This document shows, piece after piece, positions 1-9,200 of a stretch of 36,360 nt of DNA. The notes below the pieces were generated by a model, which worked only from the letters and a program-made list of their open reading frames with translations, searched no databases and was not told the DNA's origin. The stretch comes from Flavobacteriaceae bacterium (GTDB taxonomy: Bacteria > Bacteroidota > Bacteroidia > Flavobacteriales > Flavobacteriaceae): assembly GCA_013003555.1 (NCBI GenBank), contig JABDIV010000070.1:1-36360 (forward strand), given 5' to 3'. The position numbers and the translations under genes were made by a program. Each line of letters starts with the position of its first letter. The first letter of the stretch is position 1.

Positions 1-215
1 ATGGTATCTCTGGCGATTTTTTGAACATCTAAGTAAGTGTTCGATTTTACCTCACCCGCCAATACCACCTGGCCGGTAGTTACAAGAGTTTCACATGCTA
101 CTTTTGACTCGGGGTCAAAGGCTAAAAAGTTGTCGATAAGGGCGTCACTGATCTGGTCGGCTACTTTATCGGGATGTCCTTCCGAAACGCTTTCAGAAGT
201 AAATAAATAAGACAT
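1..215 (-). CDS. metK: S-adenosylmethionine synthetase, N-terminal part (cut by window edge)
   Basis: The minus strand encodes about 71 residues from an ATG at 215 down to the window edge, so the gene is truncated by the window rather than broken. The protein opens [24 protein letters not shown] is the ATP/methionine-binding signature at the N-terminus of methionine adenosyltransferase, with His14 and Asp16 at the expected positions. It is followed by the family's usual ADQISDA and TTGQV segments. MetK makes S-adenosylmethionine from methionine and ATP in the cytoplasm. The start is set by alignment with the family, which begins only a few residues before the signature. A SAM-II-type riboswitch candidate and promoter lie directly upstream, so feedback control by SAM is likely. 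Confidence 0.95.
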   Translation of the reverse strand, partial: MSYLFTSESVSEGHPDKVADQISDALIDNFLAFDPESKVACETLVTTGQVVLAGEVKSNTYLDVQKIARDT

Positions 216-283
216 ATTCAATTCGATTTAAAAAGAACTTCAAACTGATTACACAACTGTCGGTCTAAAGCTAAAGGAAGTTA

Positions 284-340
284 TTGACTACTGCTTTAGC
301 ATTTTTTCTTGAGGTTGCAATCAGGTCAAATTTCTCCTCA
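284..340 (-). promoter_or_regulatory. SAM-II riboswitch candidate in the metK leader
   Basis: Read on the minus strand, a 5-bp stem UGAGG (340-336) / CCUCA (314-310) encloses a loop with AUUUGACC and AUUGCAA. It is followed by an A-rich linker and GCUAAAG (300-294). These blocks and their spacing match the SAM-II (metA-type) aptamer as I remember it: a small hairpin whose loop carries AUUU-ACC-UUGCA, and a downstream GCUAAA. A pseudoknot is possible between loop CUG (324-322) and the tail CAG (293-291), and it extends to UUGAC (329-325) with GUCAA (288-284) across a 2-nt bulge. Its place between a promoter and metK fits feedback by SAM. The match was made by eye, without a covariance model. 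Confidence 0.75.
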
Positions 341-352
341 TTTTCAGGTGTT

Positions 353-368
353 CAAAAGTACAAAATTA
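353..368 (-). promoter_or_regulatory. metK promoter -7 elements (TAATTTTG / TACTTTTG)
   Basis: On the minus strand TAATTTTG (368-361) and TACTTTTG (360-353) stand in tandem. Both fit the Bacteroidota -7 consensus TAnnTTTG. Transcription from either would begin around 354-346, just before the first stem of the SAM-II candidate at 340, which is where a riboswitch transcript should start. I could not assign a clear -33 TTG box. Confidence 0.6.
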
Positions 369-534
369 AAAGAACTGAAAATAAATAATTCGATAAAACT
401 TAAAAATGTAGCACTTGGCATGATAATTTTCAATTAAGAAAACGTTATCGAATAATAATTTAACAAAAAGCACTTTAATCGGCAGAGAATACCAATTGTT
501 ATAGTAATTTTATTGGCCAGTGTAAAACAAAAGA

Positions 535-3117
535 ATGACGATTCAACCTAAACTTATACGGTTTAAAGAACAGGTGCTGTCAAAGTTTCAGATATACAAC
601 AGTATATTCATGACCTTGCCTTTCGACACCATTACCAAAACGGGTGTGCTTTTACCTTTATTCCACGAAACATGTAAAAAAGGATTTTCAAATGGAGAGG
701 ACCCGAGTACTATAGTAGAAACTTTTTTTAAAAAATATCAGGCCAGGCGATCTCCTCAAAGTCAGATTAAACTTTTGTTTCGGTTTATTCAATACATTGA
801 AAGACAAGTCGTTTTATTCGATGCCATTGAGGACGCCGCCTTTCCCGTTGTACATAATATGGACGGTATTGGAACCCTCCGAAGTCTCAAAGAGACCGCA
901 AATTCCGATAATAAATTAGAGGATCTCAGAAAATACCTGGAACTTTTTAAGGTAAGAATTGTACTCACGGCGCATCCTACACAATTTTATCCGGGAACCG
1001 TTTTAGGGATCATTACCGATCTCACCACTGCCATCAAGGATAATGATTTGAGTCGCATAAAGGACTTGCTCGCCCAACTCGGAAAAACGCCCTTCTTTAA
1101 AAAGAAAAAACCAACGCCTTACGATGAAGCGGTGAGCCTTATTTGGTATCTTGAAAATGTCTTCTATCAATCTGCGGCCAACATCCATGAATACATTCGG
1201 GAAACCATATTTGATGGTCAACGACCAACCAACGAAGTCGTCAATATCGGTTTCTGGCCCGGGGGCGATCGGGATGGAAATCCCTTCGTGACGCCGAAGA
1301 TAACGCTCCGGGTAGCGAGACGATTAAAGGAGACAATACTTAAAAACTATTATAGGGACGCCAGGCGTCTGAGACGGAAACTTACCTTTAGTGGTGTGTA
1401 TGAAAAGATAGTTGACCTCGAGTCTCGTTTGTATAAAAGCTTTACAGATAAAAGTGGATCAGCTCTTCAGTTAAAAGATCTCATTTCAGATTTAGAATAC
1501 ATCCGGGATTCTCTCATTAACGATCATCAATCCTTATACCTTGATGAGGTGAATGTCTTTTTAGATAAAGTAACTCTGTTTGGCTTCCATTTCGCTACAC
1601 TCGATATTCGACAGGATAGCCGTGTTCATGATCAGGTCTTTAATGCGGTGGTTGAAAAATGCCAACTTGAACATCCGGGATTGTTTCCGCAGAATTATTT
1701 TGAATTGGATGGTGACTCCCAGGTTGATGCGTTGTCGAAGGTCACCGGTCAAATCGACTGGAAAATATTTGATGATGACCTGGTTCGGCAAACACTTGAA
1801 ACCATGTCGATGGTCAAAATCATTCAGAGTGAGAATGGTGAAAGAGGATCGAACCGATACATTATAAGCAACAATCAATCAGCTTTAAATGTCATGCAGC
1901 TTTTTGTTATGCTCAAACTGACGGCTTTTGCCGATGGAATGCCTGTTGATATCGTACCACTATTTGAAACTATTGATGATCTTAAAAGAGCGCGTGGGGT
2001 AATGGATAAATTGTATTCGAATGCTGAATATAGCCATCACCTTAATTCAAGGGGAAAGAAGCAAACCATTATGCTCGGTTTTTCCGACGGGACCAAGGAT
2101 GGAGGATACCTTATGGCAAACTGGTCCATTTATAAAGCAAAGGAAGAATTGACAACGATTTCCAAACAGTATGGCATTGAGGTGGTCTTCTTTGATGGTC
2201 GCGGTGGTCCGCCGGCAAGGGGTGGCGGTAAAACGAACCAGTTCTATGCCTCTCTGGGTCCAACAATTGCCGATAATGAAATTCAACTGACTATTCAGGG
2301 TCAGACCATTAGTTCAAACTTCGGAACTCTTGAATCATCCCAATATAATCTTGAACAACTCATAAGTGCTGGAATGACCAATAAACTTGGCCATGAGACT
2401 ATCGGGCTGAGTGAAACCGATAAAGTTGTATTACAAGATCTTGCAGAAAAGAGTCATAGGGCTTATCAGGATTTTAAATCCCATCCGATGTTCATCCCCT
2501 ACCTTGAGCGCATGAGCACCTTAAAATATTATGCCAAGACAAATATTGGCAGCAGACCTTCAAAGCGGTCGAAATCGGATGACTTGGTTTTCGCTGATCT
2601 GCGGGCTATACCTTTTGTTGGCTCCTGGAGCCAGTTAAAACAGAATGTTCCCGGATTCTTCGGACTTGGAACTGCTCTTGCTCATTATGAGAATAGTCAG
2701 GAATTCGAAAAAGTTAAAGCTTTATATGACAATTCCCTTTTCTTCAAAACTCTTTTGGCTAATAGTATGATGTCATTAACAAAATCATTCTTTGAACTGA
2801 CAGCTTATATGGCCAAGGACCCTGAGTTTGGCGCCTTCTGGGAATTATTACATGATGAATATATACTGACAAAGCGATTGCTTTTAAAAATAAGCGGGTT
2901 TGAAGAACTAATGGAAAACGAACCTGCAGGAAAAAGGTCTATTGAAATACGAGAGTCTATTGTATTACCACTATTAACGATACAACAATATGCCCTTAAA
3001 AGGATTCAGGAACTTCAACGCGAATCTCCCATCGATCGTGATCAGATCGAGATCTTTGAAAAGATCGTAACGCGATCCCTTTATGGGAACATTAACGCCA
3101 GTAGAAATTCTGCATAA
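535..3117 (+). CDS. ppc: Phosphoenolpyruvate carboxylase
   Basis: An 860-residue protein of normal family length. PEP carboxylase adds bicarbonate to PEP to give oxaloacetate, the main anaplerotic reaction supplying carbon skeletons for aspartate and glutamate families. Visible signatures are VLTAHPT with catalytic His147, GGDRDGNP around 243-250, LDIRQDS in the middle, and GRGGPPARGGG at 555-565, the mobile catalytic glycine loop with Arg556 and Arg562. The C-terminus ends RNSA, where E. coli and plant enzymes end in NTG; the inhibitor-binding Asn is kept. Its 3' end meets the convergent amt operon, and the shared hairpin at 3123-3142 lies just after its stop. It is probably monocistronic. 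The first ATG after a long AT-rich leader is used. Confidence 0.96.
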   Translation: MTIQPKLIRFKEQVLSKFQIYNSIFMTLPFDTITKTGVLLPLFHETCKKGFSNGEDPSTIVETFFKKYQARRSPQSQIKLLFRFIQYIERQVVLFDAIEDAAFPVVHNMDGIGTLRSLKETANSDNKLEDLRKYLELFKVRIVLTAHPTQFYPGTVLGIITDLTTAIKDNDLSRIKDLLAQLGKTPFFKKKKPTPYDEAVSLIWYLENVFYQSAANIHEYIRETIFDGQRPTNEVVNIGFWPGGDRDGNPFVTPKITLRVARRLKETILKNYYRDARRLRRKLTFSGVYEKIVDLESRLYKSFTDKSGSALQLKDLISDLEYIRDSLINDHQSLYLDEVNVFLDKVTLFGFHFATLDIRQDSRVHDQVFNAVVEKCQLEHPGLFPQNYFELDGDSQVDALSKVTGQIDWKIFDDDLVRQTLETMSMVKIIQSENGERGSNRYIISNNQSALNVMQLFVMLKLTAFADGMPVDIVPLFETIDDLKRARGVMDKLYSNAEYSHHLNSRGKKQTIMLGFSDGTKDGGYLMANWSIYKAKEELTTISKQYGIEVVFFDGRGGPPARGGGKTNQFYASLGPTIADNEIQLTIQGQTISSNFGTLESSQYNLEQLISAGMTNKLGHETIGLSETDKVVLQDLAEKSHRAYQDFKSHPMFIPYLERMSTLKYYAKTNIGSRPSKRSKSDDLVFADLRAIPFVGSWSQLKQNVPGFFGLGTALAHYENSQEFEKVKALYDNSLFFKTLLANSMMSLTKSFFELTAYMAKDPEFGAFWELLHDEYILTKRLLLKISGFEELMENEPAGKRSIEIRESIVLPLLTIQQYALKRIQELQRESPIDRDQIEIFEKIVTRSLYGNINASRNSA

Positions 3118-3142
3118 AAAAACCCGGAGAATTTTCTCCGGG
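3116..3142 (-). terminator. Intrinsic terminator of the porin-glnB-amt operon
   Basis: A perfect 9-bp inverted repeat, CCCGGAGAA and TTCTCCGGG with a 2-base centre (3123-3142), is followed on the minus strand by seven U residues (3122-3116). This is a textbook rho-independent terminator 36 bases beyond the amt stop. On the plus strand no T-run follows it, so it suits the minus-strand operon much better. It may still act as a 3' stem for the ppc transcript. Its minus-strand U-run overlaps the ppc stop codon. Confidence 0.9.
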
Positions 3143-3178
3143 CTGATGAGCATTTAACTAAACTAACCAATTTACGAA

Positions 3179-4420
3179 CTAGTGCTCATTTATTCTAAAG
3201 TCGGGGTAGGCATCCATACCATGCTCATATCCATCCAGTCCTTCCAGTTCTTCTCGTTCCGAAACGCGAATTCCAACGGTTTTCTTTAAGGCAAATATGA
3301 TAATGTAGGATGAAACTATACATATGGCAGCATAGGAGGCAACTCCGATAAACTGGCTTACAAATTGATCCCAGCCGGCCAGGGCGCCGAAAAGTCCGAC
3401 GGCCAAGGTTCCCCATATGCCACATACGAGATGTACCGCAATAGCACCTACGGGATCATCTAATTTCAATCGATCGATCATCGAAACAGCAAATACTATA
3501 ATTGCTCCCGCAACCGCTCCGATAATTATGGCATCTGTAGGACTCATTTGATCTGCTCCTGCTGTAATACCGACAAGTCCGCCTAAAATTCCATTGAGAA
3601 ACATGGTGAGATCCAAATTTCTATATCGAATTGCAGAAACAAATGCTGCTACTACACCGCCTGCTGCTGCTGCAAGACAGGTAGTGACAAGTGTGAGCGA
3701 TGTTAATGCCGGATCGGCCGAAAGAACCGAACCACCGTTAAAACCGAACCATCCTAACCAAAGGATTAACACACCCGCAGTTGCAAGTGGAATGTTGTGG
3801 CCGGGGATGGCTTGTATTTTACCATCTTTGAACTTTCCAATTCGCGCGCCGAGAAGACAAACCGCTACCAAAGCAGCCCAACCACCTACCGAATGCACGA
3901 GAGTTGATCCTGCAAAATCATAGAATGGGGTCTCTAATGTCTGTAAAAAACCGCCGCCCCATTTCCACGAACCTGCTATGGGATACACCAAACCAACATA
4001 AAGGATGGTAAAAAACATGAACGGGCCAATTTTAATTCTCTCGGCTACAGCACCTGAAACTATAGTTGCTGCGGTCGCTGCAAACATTCCCTGAAAAAGG
4101 AAATCAGTCCAATAGGTATAGCCTTCGCTATATGTCAGATCGAGAGCACCTTCTGCAGTTAATGGAGAATCAAGTCCGAAACCTGCAAAACCAAAAAGTC
4201 CGACCGAACCTTCTTCAAAACCCGGGTACATCAAATTGAATCCTACCAGGCAATACAGCAGAAGGCCAACGGTTATAATAAATACGTTTTTAAATAAAAT
4301 ATTCAGTGTATTTTTCTGACGCGTCAGTCCGATTTCCAATAAACCAAATCCGAGATGCATAAAAAATACGAGTGCCGTACAGATCATCATCCATACGTTA
4401 TTTGTTGTTAATAGATCCAT
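3179..4420 (-). CDS. amt: Ammonium transporter (Amt family)
   Basis: A 413-residue polytopic inner-membrane protein with the Amt/MEP/Rh pattern of about eleven membrane helices. The family signature DFAGSTLVHSVGG lies at 169-181 and supplies Asp169 and the first pore histidine, His176. The second twin histidine is His330 in AIAVHLVCGIWG. The N-terminus runs straight into the first helix without the cleaved signal peptide found in E. coli AmtB. It lies 20 bases downstream of glnB in the same operon. PII proteins plug Amt channels when nitrogen is plentiful, so the pairing defines its role in ammonium uptake. It is the last gene before the terminator at 3116-3142. Confidence 0.95.
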   Translation of the reverse strand: MDLLTTNNVWMMICTALVFFMHLGFGLLEIGLTRQKNTLNILFKNVFIITVGLLLYCLVGFNLMYPGFEEGSVGLFGFAGFGLDSPLTAEGALDLTYSEGYTYWTDFLFQGMFAATAATIVSGAVAERIKIGPFMFFTILYVGLVYPIAGSWKWGGGFLQTLETPFYDFAGSTLVHSVGGWAALVAVCLLGARIGKFKDGKIQAIPGHNIPLATAGVLILWLGWFGFNGGSVLSADPALTSLTLVTTCLAAAAGGVVAAFVSAIRYRNLDLTMFLNGILGGLVGITAGADQMSPTDAIIIGAVAGAIIVFAVSMIDRLKLDDPVGAIAVHLVCGIWGTLAVGLFGALAGWDQFVSQFIGVASYAAICIVSSYIIIFALKKTVGIRVSEREELEGLDGYEHGMDAYPDFRINEH

Positions 4421-4440
4421 AATAATTTAAATTGTCAGTT

Positions 4441-4779
4441 TTAGTTAAGTGTGTCTCTGCCCTTTTCTCCTGTTCTGATCCTGTAAGCCTGGTTAATATC
4501 GCTTACGAAGATCTTTCCGTCACCGACTTCACCGGTTGAGGCAGCCTTTATAATCGTTTTCACCGTAATCTCTTCAAAGTCATCATTGACAACAATAGAG
4601 AGCAAACGACGTTGAATATCACTGGTGCTATAGCTTACCCCTCGGTAAACATGGCCCTCTTTTTCATTGCCCTGACCTGTGACATCCCAATAGGAAAAGA
4701 AATTCACGCCCACATCATGGAGGGCATTTTTGACTTCCGAATATTTTGACTTCCGGATTATCGCTTCTACTTTTTTCAT
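4441..4779 (-). CDS. glnB: Nitrogen regulatory PII protein
   Basis: A 112-residue PII signal-transduction protein. The start is placed at 4779 (MKKVEAIIRK), which matches the universal PII N-terminus; an upstream in-frame extension to 4875 overlaps the porin gene and has no family counterpart. The T-loop (about 36-55) contains HVYRG and GVSYS, so Tyr50 sits where E. coli Tyr51 is uridylylated. TGEVGDGKIFV (82-92) is the C-terminal nucleotide-binding signature. PII senses ATP/ADP and 2-oxoglutarate and blocks the Amt pore. Gaps of 19 and 20 bases to the porin and amt support one transcript. Whether Tyr50 is modified cannot be told: no uridylyltransferase gene is in view. Confidence 0.93.
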   Translation of the reverse strand: MKKVEAIIRKSKYSEVKNALHDVGVNFFSYWDVTGQGNEKEGHVYRGVSYSTSDIQRRLLSIVVNDDFEEITVKTIIKAASTGEVGDGKIFVSDINQAYRIRTGEKGRDTLN

Positions 4780-4798
4780 AATTCGTATATATAATTGG

Positions 4799-5833
4799 TT
4801 AAAAACTGTATACAGCAGCGAGTAAGAATGAAGCCAGGCTCTTTGTTGGCTCCAGATCGTTATCGAAATACACATCTTCTGACCAACTGTCTAGCCGTAT
4901 CTCGGGTATAATGGTCAGATTTTCTACTTTATAATTCGCCGAGAGTGTAGCGGCAAAAACGGTTTCGTCATCTATGTCATCGGCGTGAACGCCAAAGTAT
5001 TCACCCCTTAAACCGAATGATAAGGCATCAGAGGCTGAAATTTGCGGGTAAAATGCAGCTCCATAAAATCCGCTTCCGTCTGTATCGTTATATGTGGCAT
5101 TTATTCCAAGGAAAAAGGAATCTGATAAATCAAATCCACCGGTATAATCGACCTGAAAAGTCGTTCCCGTCGTTCCCGTCTGCTCACCGTAAATTAGATT
5201 TAAGAATTGATCTTTGTAACCCAATTGAGCACCTGCGGTATAACTCCCATCTAGATTGATCTCGGTAAAATCAGTACTATTCATAACAGCCAGCATCAAG
5301 GAAAAGTCATCAGACAGACTCAGATCAGCCTTGATTCCCGTATGAGAGAATGGGCCGTTTGAAAACATATATGAAGTGCTGTAATTAAAATTACCTGTCG
5401 GTGAAATAACTTCATAGCCTAGAAATGTATTGAAGTTTCCAAGAGATAAGGTTACCGTTTCTGAAACATTCCAGTACGCGTACAATTGATTAACAATATT
5501 GGAGGAGGCCACTGAAAGAAAAACGGCGTCCTCTCCTCTGGGACCGAAGACCAGGTCAGCCACAAAACCAACTTTTTCCCCTTCATAGTTTAGAATGACA
5601 TTGGCCATTCCAAGACTAAATCCGCTTCGGTTGGCAAATGAAGTGCCGGGATTGAGAAAAAAGGTTTCCCCACCAGCTTCGAAAGCCTCGTTTGGCCCGG
5701 TTATATTTGTCCGAAAGTAGGCGTCAATGCTTCCAGACACAGTAAATGATTTAGTTTCTTCTTCACTGGCTTCCTCCTGACCAAAAATCGGGAGTACTAC
5801 CAATAGCATAAATAATCGTAATAATAATTTCAT
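4799..5833 (-). CDS. Outer-membrane beta-barrel porin (BBP2/OmpL-like), first gene of the ammonium operon
   Basis: A 344-residue protein with a cleavable signal peptide (about residues 1-18, ending IFG before QEEAS). The rest is alternating hydrophobic/polar beta-strand sequence ending in a C-terminal Phe, the usual outer-membrane barrel signal. The segment GNFNTFLGYEV followed by FNYSTSYMFSNGPFSHTGI is characteristic of the putative porin-2 family. No catalytic motif is seen. It precedes glnB and amt with close spacing, so it is probably induced with them and may let ammonium or small nitrogen compounds cross the outer membrane. The substrate is an inference from gene context only. Confidence 0.85.
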   Translation of the reverse strand: MKLLLRLFMLLVVLPIFGQEEASEEETKSFTVSGSIDAYFRTNITGPNEAFEAGGETFFLNPGTSFANRSGFSLGMANVILNYEGEKVGFVADLVFGPRGEDAVFLSVASSNIVNQLYAYWNVSETVTLSLGNFNTFLGYEVISPTGNFNYSTSYMFSNGPFSHTGIKADLSLSDDFSLMLAVMNSTDFTEINLDGSYTAGAQLGYKDQFLNLIYGEQTGTTGTTFQVDYTGGFDLSDSFFLGINATYNDTDGSGFYGAAFYPQISASDALSFGLRGEYFGVHADDIDDETVFAATLSANYKVENLTIIPEIRLDSWSEDVYFDNDLEPTKSLASFLLAAVYSF

Positions 5834-5862
5834 AATTGTTCGTTTTTTGATTGATGATTGGG

Positions 5863-5896
5863 CAAATCTATATAAAAAAAATATTAACCCCCCAAA
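5863..5896 (-). promoter_or_regulatory. Promoter of the porin-glnB-amt operon
   Basis: On the minus strand TAGATTTG (5870-5863) fits the Bacteroidota -7 box TAnnTTTG. A TTTG (5896-5893) lies 22 bases upstream as a possible -33 box. Transcription would start near 5857, about 24 bases before the porin ATG. The -33 box falls inside the first C/G dyad, so a protein bound to that dyad would directly affect promoter use. Confidence 0.6.
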
Positions 5897-5905
5897 AAAA
5901 GGGGG
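5888..5905. repeat. C/G dyad 1 overlapping the -33 box of the ammonium operon
   Basis: Six C, seven A and five G form an inverted repeat with 5-bp G:C arms around an A7 centre. It overlaps the predicted -33 element of the minus-strand promoter and is a likely operator. Read as RNA on the minus strand it would be a hairpin followed by a T-rich tract. However, the predicted transcription start lies downstream of it, so an attenuator role is less likely. Confidence 0.55.
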
Positions 5906-5939
5906 TGTAATATCAAAAAATACATTATAAACAATTTAT

Positions 5940-5958
5940 ACCCTAAATAAATAGGGGT
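5940..5958. repeat. C/G dyad 2 upstream of the ammonium operon
   Basis: ACCCTA (5940-5945) and TAGGGGT (5952-5958) form a second inverted repeat of the same type as dyad 1: C-run, A/T-rich centre, G-run. The centres are about 52 bases apart, close to five helical turns, so a dimeric regulator could bind both on the same face of the DNA. Function is inferred from position only. Confidence 0.45.
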
Positions 5959-6273
5959 TAAATAAAATAAAACATTAAATGCTGATAATATTCTAATGAA
6001 GAGATTAAGTTTCTGTATAAAAAAGAACAATTTGATTGGGAAGTTTTATTAATGATTGAAAATAGTAAGGTATTGACCGATGAGTATTTGATTTAATTGA
6101 AAATAATCCATTGAGGAATTCGCAAAATTGGCAGCTTCGATTTTAGAACTATTCATTTTAAAAGCCTTTCATTTTCAATTTCGGAATAATGAAAACGGGA
6201 TTGGGATGAATCGATATAGACCTTATATATTGGCCTAAAGGAGATTTATTTTTCTCTTACAAAATGAAACAGG

Positions 6274-9200
6274 ATGCTTAAGAAACAAGGGTTGTACTCG
6301 CCGGAATTTGAACATGATAATTGTGGTGCTGGATTTATATGCAGTTTAAAAGGAGAGAAATCGAATACTATTATTCATAAAGCGCTTCAAATTCTTGAAA
6401 AATTGGAGCACCGCGGGGCCGTAAGCGCCGATGGGAAGACCGGAGATGGAGCAGGAATTCTTATTGATATCCCGCACCAGTTTTTCATTGAGGTTTGCGA
6501 CTTTGAATTACCGGAACAGGGAACCTATGCTGTAAGTAATGTTTTTTTACCCCGAAGTGGAAATCAACGTGATTATTGTATCGAAGTTCTTGAGTCGGCC
6601 TGTATAGAAGAAGGATTTAAAATTTTAGGATGGCGAGATGTACCGAGAAATTCTTCGGTACTCGGTGAGATTGCACTGAAAACGGAACCATGCATTTCTC
6701 AGTTCTTTGTCGCTTGGCAAGGTGAAGATATCAATGACCTCGAATTTCAACGTCGCTTGTATGCGGCTCGTAAAAAGGCTGAGCACAAGATAAGTAGGTC
6801 CAATCTTGCTGAACGGACATTTTTTTATTTACCCAGCTTTTCTACCAAGACATTAATATATAAAGGTTTATTGTTGCCACAGGATATCAATGTTTATTTC
6901 GAGGACCTTAATGATTCGAGAGTCATAACAAAATTAGCCCTGGTTCATCAGAGGTTCTCTACAAATACATTCCCAACCTGGGATTTGGCACAACCGTTTC
7001 GTTATATGTGTCACAACGGTGAGATCAATACACTCAGGGGCAATATATCACGCATGCTTTCTAATGAGGAGCTTATGGAAAGCGAGTTCTGTGGTGGCCC
7101 AATAAGTGATATTTTTCCGATTGTTATGCCCGGGAAATCAGATTCGGCTTCCATGGACATGGTCGTTGAGTTATTACTAATGACCGGGCGATCACTTCCT
7201 GAAGTAATGATGATGCTGGTGCCCGAAGCATGGGAAAAAAATCCTCAGATGCCAATTGATAAGCGATCGTTCTATGAGTATAATTCATGCTTGATGGAGC
7301 CTTGGGACGGACCTGCTTCAATCCCGTTTACCGATGGTAATTATATAGGAGCGGTACTTGATCGCAACGGATTGCGGCCGTCGCGATATTCGGTTACCAA
7401 GGACGGCTATGTGATCATGTCTTCAGAAATCGGTGTAATTGATATCGATCCGAAGAATATTCATAGCCATGGTCGATTGGAACCTGGAAAAATGTTTCTG
7501 GTTGATATGATCGAGGGTCGCATAGTTGAAGATATGGAAATTAAGACGGCCATAGCACAAAAACATCCATACAACGACTGGCTTGAAAATAATATGATCC
7601 ATTTGGCCGATATTTCACCAAAAAAAGGGCGTATTAGTCATGAAGAAGACCCACTAGACATAAGGCAGTTGGTTTTCGGATATACAAAAGAAGATCTCGA
7701 CACCATTATTAAGCCAATGTCTCTTATTGCGAAAGAACCAATAGGATCGATGGGTAATGATACACCTTTGGCCGTTTTGTCTGAACGACCTCAATTGCTT
7801 TATAACTATTTTAAACAAGTTTTTGCCCAGGTAACCAACCCGCCATTGGATGGAATAAGGGAAGAATTGGTCACAGATATCAGTCTGACTTTGGGCAGTG
7901 ATCACAATATTTTTGAAATTGCTCCAAAGCATTGCCAGAAATTAAAAATTCAAAACCCGATAATTTCTAAGCATGACCTAGATAAGATCAAAAATTATTC
8001 TGACAACCCGAATTTCAAAGTGGCAACAATTCCAATGCTCTATGAAGTTGAAAAGGGCTTTAGTGAATTGGAAAAGGTTTTGGAACAAATGATCGTTACG
8101 GCTTCCGATTATATTGATTCCGGTCATAATGTTTTGATTCTTTCTGATCGGAATGTTAATAAAAATCAAGCTCCTATTCCCGCTTTACTTGCATGTTCAT
8201 ATGTTAATCACGGCCTTCATAAATTAAGAAAACGGTCACGCGTCAGTTTGATAATCGAATCGGCTGAACCACGTGAAGTTCATCACTTTGCAATGCTTTT
8301 CGGATTTGGAGCAAGCGCGATTAATCCTTATATCGTTAATGAGGTCGTCCAAAAACAGGTCATTGATCATGATTTGGATGATCTGGATTATTTAACTGCC
8401 ATACGCAACTATAATAAGGCGGTTGGGAAAGGGGTTCTCAAGGTTATGAATAAAATTGGCATTTCCACCCTCAACAGTTATCGCGGGTCTCAATTATTTG
8501 AATGCATTGGAATTTCGTCTAAAACCATTAATAAATATTTTCCAAACACCCCAACACGGATTGAAGGTGTTGATCTGGTGGAAATTGAAAAGGAGATTAG
8601 ATTCAGACACCAGCATGCGTATTCGAGTGTTGGTAAAATTAATACCGAATTGTTACCTGCGGGGGGAGAATATAAATGGAGAAGAAAAGGGGAGCGTCAT
8701 ATGTTCAATCCGCTTACGGTGGCTAAATTACAGCAAGCCGTAAGACTCAATGAACCTAAAACATATAAGGAATATTCTAAATTGATAAATGACCAGGCGA
8801 AGAATTTAATGACGATACGCGGTCTTTTTGAGTTTACAAATCTTGATCCTATTCCTATTGATGAGGTTGAGCCATGGACCGAAATTGTTAAACGATTTAA
8901 AACGGGCGCCATGTCGTATGGCTCCATCAGCAAAGAGGCGCATGAGAATTTAGCCATAGCGATGAATCGGATAGGTGGTAAGAGCAATTCAGGAGAAGGA
9001 GGAGAAGATCAGGAACGATTCTACCAGGATTCAGATGGGGACTGCAAAAACAGTGCGATAAAGCAGGTTGCGTCGGGACGATTTGGTGTGACTTCCAACT
9101 ATCTGGCACATGCCAATGAGATACAAATAAAAATGGCACAGGGTGCTAAACCTGGTGAGGGCGGACAATTACCCGGCCCTAAAGTAAACCCGTCAATCGC

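Larger units (their letters stand above)
216..534. other. Divergent intergenic region between metK and ppc
   Basis: This 319-base gene-free stretch holds the metK leader (216 to about 347, read on the minus strand) with the SAM-II candidate and two overlapping -7-like boxes. The rest (about 370-534) is AT-rich and should contain the ppc promoter. I find no exact TAnnTTTG box for ppc there. No ORF, RNA gene or repeat is otherwise visible. Confidence 0.6.
5834..6273. other. Divergent intergenic region between the ammonium operon and gltBD
   Basis: This 440-base AT-rich gap separates two divergent nitrogen-assimilation operons. It contains a minus-strand promoter (5863-5896), two C/G-armed dyads (5888-5905 and 5940-5958), and a looser inverted repeat TTTCATT/AATGAAA (6167-6173 and 6188-6194) nearer gltB. 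AAAGGAG at 6237-6243 is too far from the gltB start (30 bases) to be its ribosome site. No ORF of useful length and no RNA gene was recognised. I could not find a clear gltB promoter. Confidence 0.6.

Noticed and set aside
3109..3117. PPC C-terminus RNSA as a sign of a damaged gene
   Set aside because: All catalytic motifs and the full length are intact, and the penultimate Asn is kept; the ending is probably a lineage variant.
4780..4875. In-frame N-terminal extension of the PII gene
   Set aside because: The extension lacks PII similarity, overlaps the porin 3' end and is AT-rich spacer; PII proteins start at MKKVEAII.
5871..5908. Minus-strand hairpin plus T-run as an attenuator for the ammonium operon
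   Set aside because: The best promoter (-7 at 5870-5863) starts transcription downstream of the hairpin, so it would not be transcribed from that promoter; an operator role fits better.
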